From positions 1 through 5,653 of the forward strand of contig WHTL01000270.1 in the NCBI GenBank assembly GCA_009377735.1: a stretch of 5,653 nt of DNA. The letters run 5' to 3'. The stretch's first letter is position 1, and each line of letters opens with the position of its first letter. A program made the translations under genes and the position numbers. This document shows positions 5,400-5,653 of this stretch, piece after piece. The stretch is from Acidimicrobiia bacterium. GTDB taxonomy: Bacteria > Actinomycetota > Acidimicrobiia > Spongiisociales > ZC4RG35. The notes below the pieces were generated by a model. It saw only the letters and a program-made list of their open reading frames with translations. It did not search any database and was not told where the DNA came from.

Positions 5400-5653
5400 A
5401 TGCTTGAGATACTCAGCCCTGACGGTACGTTGCTGGACGAGGCTCCCCTCAACGTGGATAGGACGGTGCCCCTCTATCGCCAGATGATCGAGGCGCGCGC
5501 CTACGACCGCAAGGGGATGGCACTCCAAAAGCAAGGTCGTCTCGCCACCTATGCCCCATTCGAGGGTCAGGAGGCTGCACAGATCGGCGCCGCCGAACCT
5601 CTTGGAGACGAGGACTGGGTGGTTGCCACGTATCGTGACGCCGCCCTGATGTG
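5400..5653 (+). CDS. pdhA: Pyruvate dehydrogenase E1 component, alpha subunit, N-terminal part (runs off the window)
   Basis: Thiamine-diphosphate-dependent E1 alpha of the alpha2-beta2 type, decarboxylating pyruvate for acetyl-CoA synthesis in the cytoplasmic PDH complex. Only 84 codons are visible of the roughly 360 usual for the family. They show the typical N-terminus: a short LSPDGTLL segment (5-12), then LYRQMIEARAYDRKGMALQK (25-44), QGRLATYAPFEGQEAAQIG (45-63) and DEDWVVATYRD (70-80). The thiamine-binding GDG motif lies outside. The TYAP and GQEAAQIG wording favours pyruvate over branched-chain 2-oxoacid E1 alpha, but the latter is not excluded. In-frame GTG codons at 5391 and 5397 are alternative starts; ATG at 5400 is preferred because a TAACGT -10-like box ends 7 nt upstream and no ribosome site serves the GTGs. 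It is transcribed divergently from glpF, 138 bp away. An E1 beta gene would be expected downstream, beyond the window. Confidence 0.9.
   Translation, partial: MLEILSPDGTLLDEAPLNVDRTVPLYRQMIEARAYDRKGMALQKQGRLATYAPFEGQEAAQIGAAEPLGDEDWVVATYRDAALM

Noticed and set aside
5262..5534. An upstream extension of glpF to 5534
   Set aside because: The added residues are not MIP-like and overlap pdhA; the strong ribosome site at 5269-5276 fixes the start at 5261.
1..5653. Mobile elements, tRNA/rRNA genes, CRISPR arrays or attachment sites
   Set aside because: No terminal repeats, transposase, integrase, regularly spaced repeats or tRNA-like segments were seen; nearly all of the window is accounted for by metabolic genes.

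Overview
The window is a glycerol / dihydroxyacetone (DHA) catabolic operon on the minus strand, flanked by two central-carbon genes cut by the window ends. The DNA is GC-rich (about 60% by eye). Protein style and TANNNT -10 boxes without Shine-Dalgarno sites in front of the flanking genes suggest a high-GC bacterium, most likely an actinobacterium. No phylogenetic marker is present, so this is inference only.

Layout, in the direction of operon transcription (right to left). A 138 bp divergent intergenic region (5262-5399) separates the operon from a rightward pyruvate dehydrogenase E1 alpha gene (5400 to the window end, 84 codons visible). The operon then runs glpF, an aquaglyceroporin (5261-4530); dhaK, the DHA-binding subunit of DHA kinase (4498-3504, broken by a one-base frameshift near 4265); dhaL, its ADP-binding subunit (3469-2840); glpK, glycerol kinase (2806-1307); and dhaM, the PTS phosphoryl-donor subunit with fused EIIA-like and HPr domains (1301-561). 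Gaps within the operon are 5 to 34 bp. After dhaM, a 132 bp gap with two hairpins leads to a same-strand NAD-type malic enzyme gene (428 to beyond position 1, 142 codons visible).

How the genes work together: GlpF lets glycerol, and probably DHA, cross the membrane. GlpK phosphorylates glycerol with ATP to glycerol-3-phosphate. DhaK, DhaL and DhaM phosphorylate DHA to dihydroxyacetone phosphate using phosphoenolpyruvate via PTS enzyme I, which must be encoded elsewhere. Both products enter lower glycolysis, and the flanking PDH and malic enzyme act at the pyruvate node. No glycerol dehydrogenase, glycerol-3-phosphate dehydrogenase, enzyme I or regulator is in the window.

The most notable points are the glpK gene lying between dhaL and dhaM, the single-base lesion in an otherwise intact dhaK, a hairpin at the glpK/dhaM junction placed to couple translation, and the contrast between mostly Shine-Dalgarno-led operon genes and apparently leaderless flanking genes. 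All protein families here are known; I see no wholly new system.
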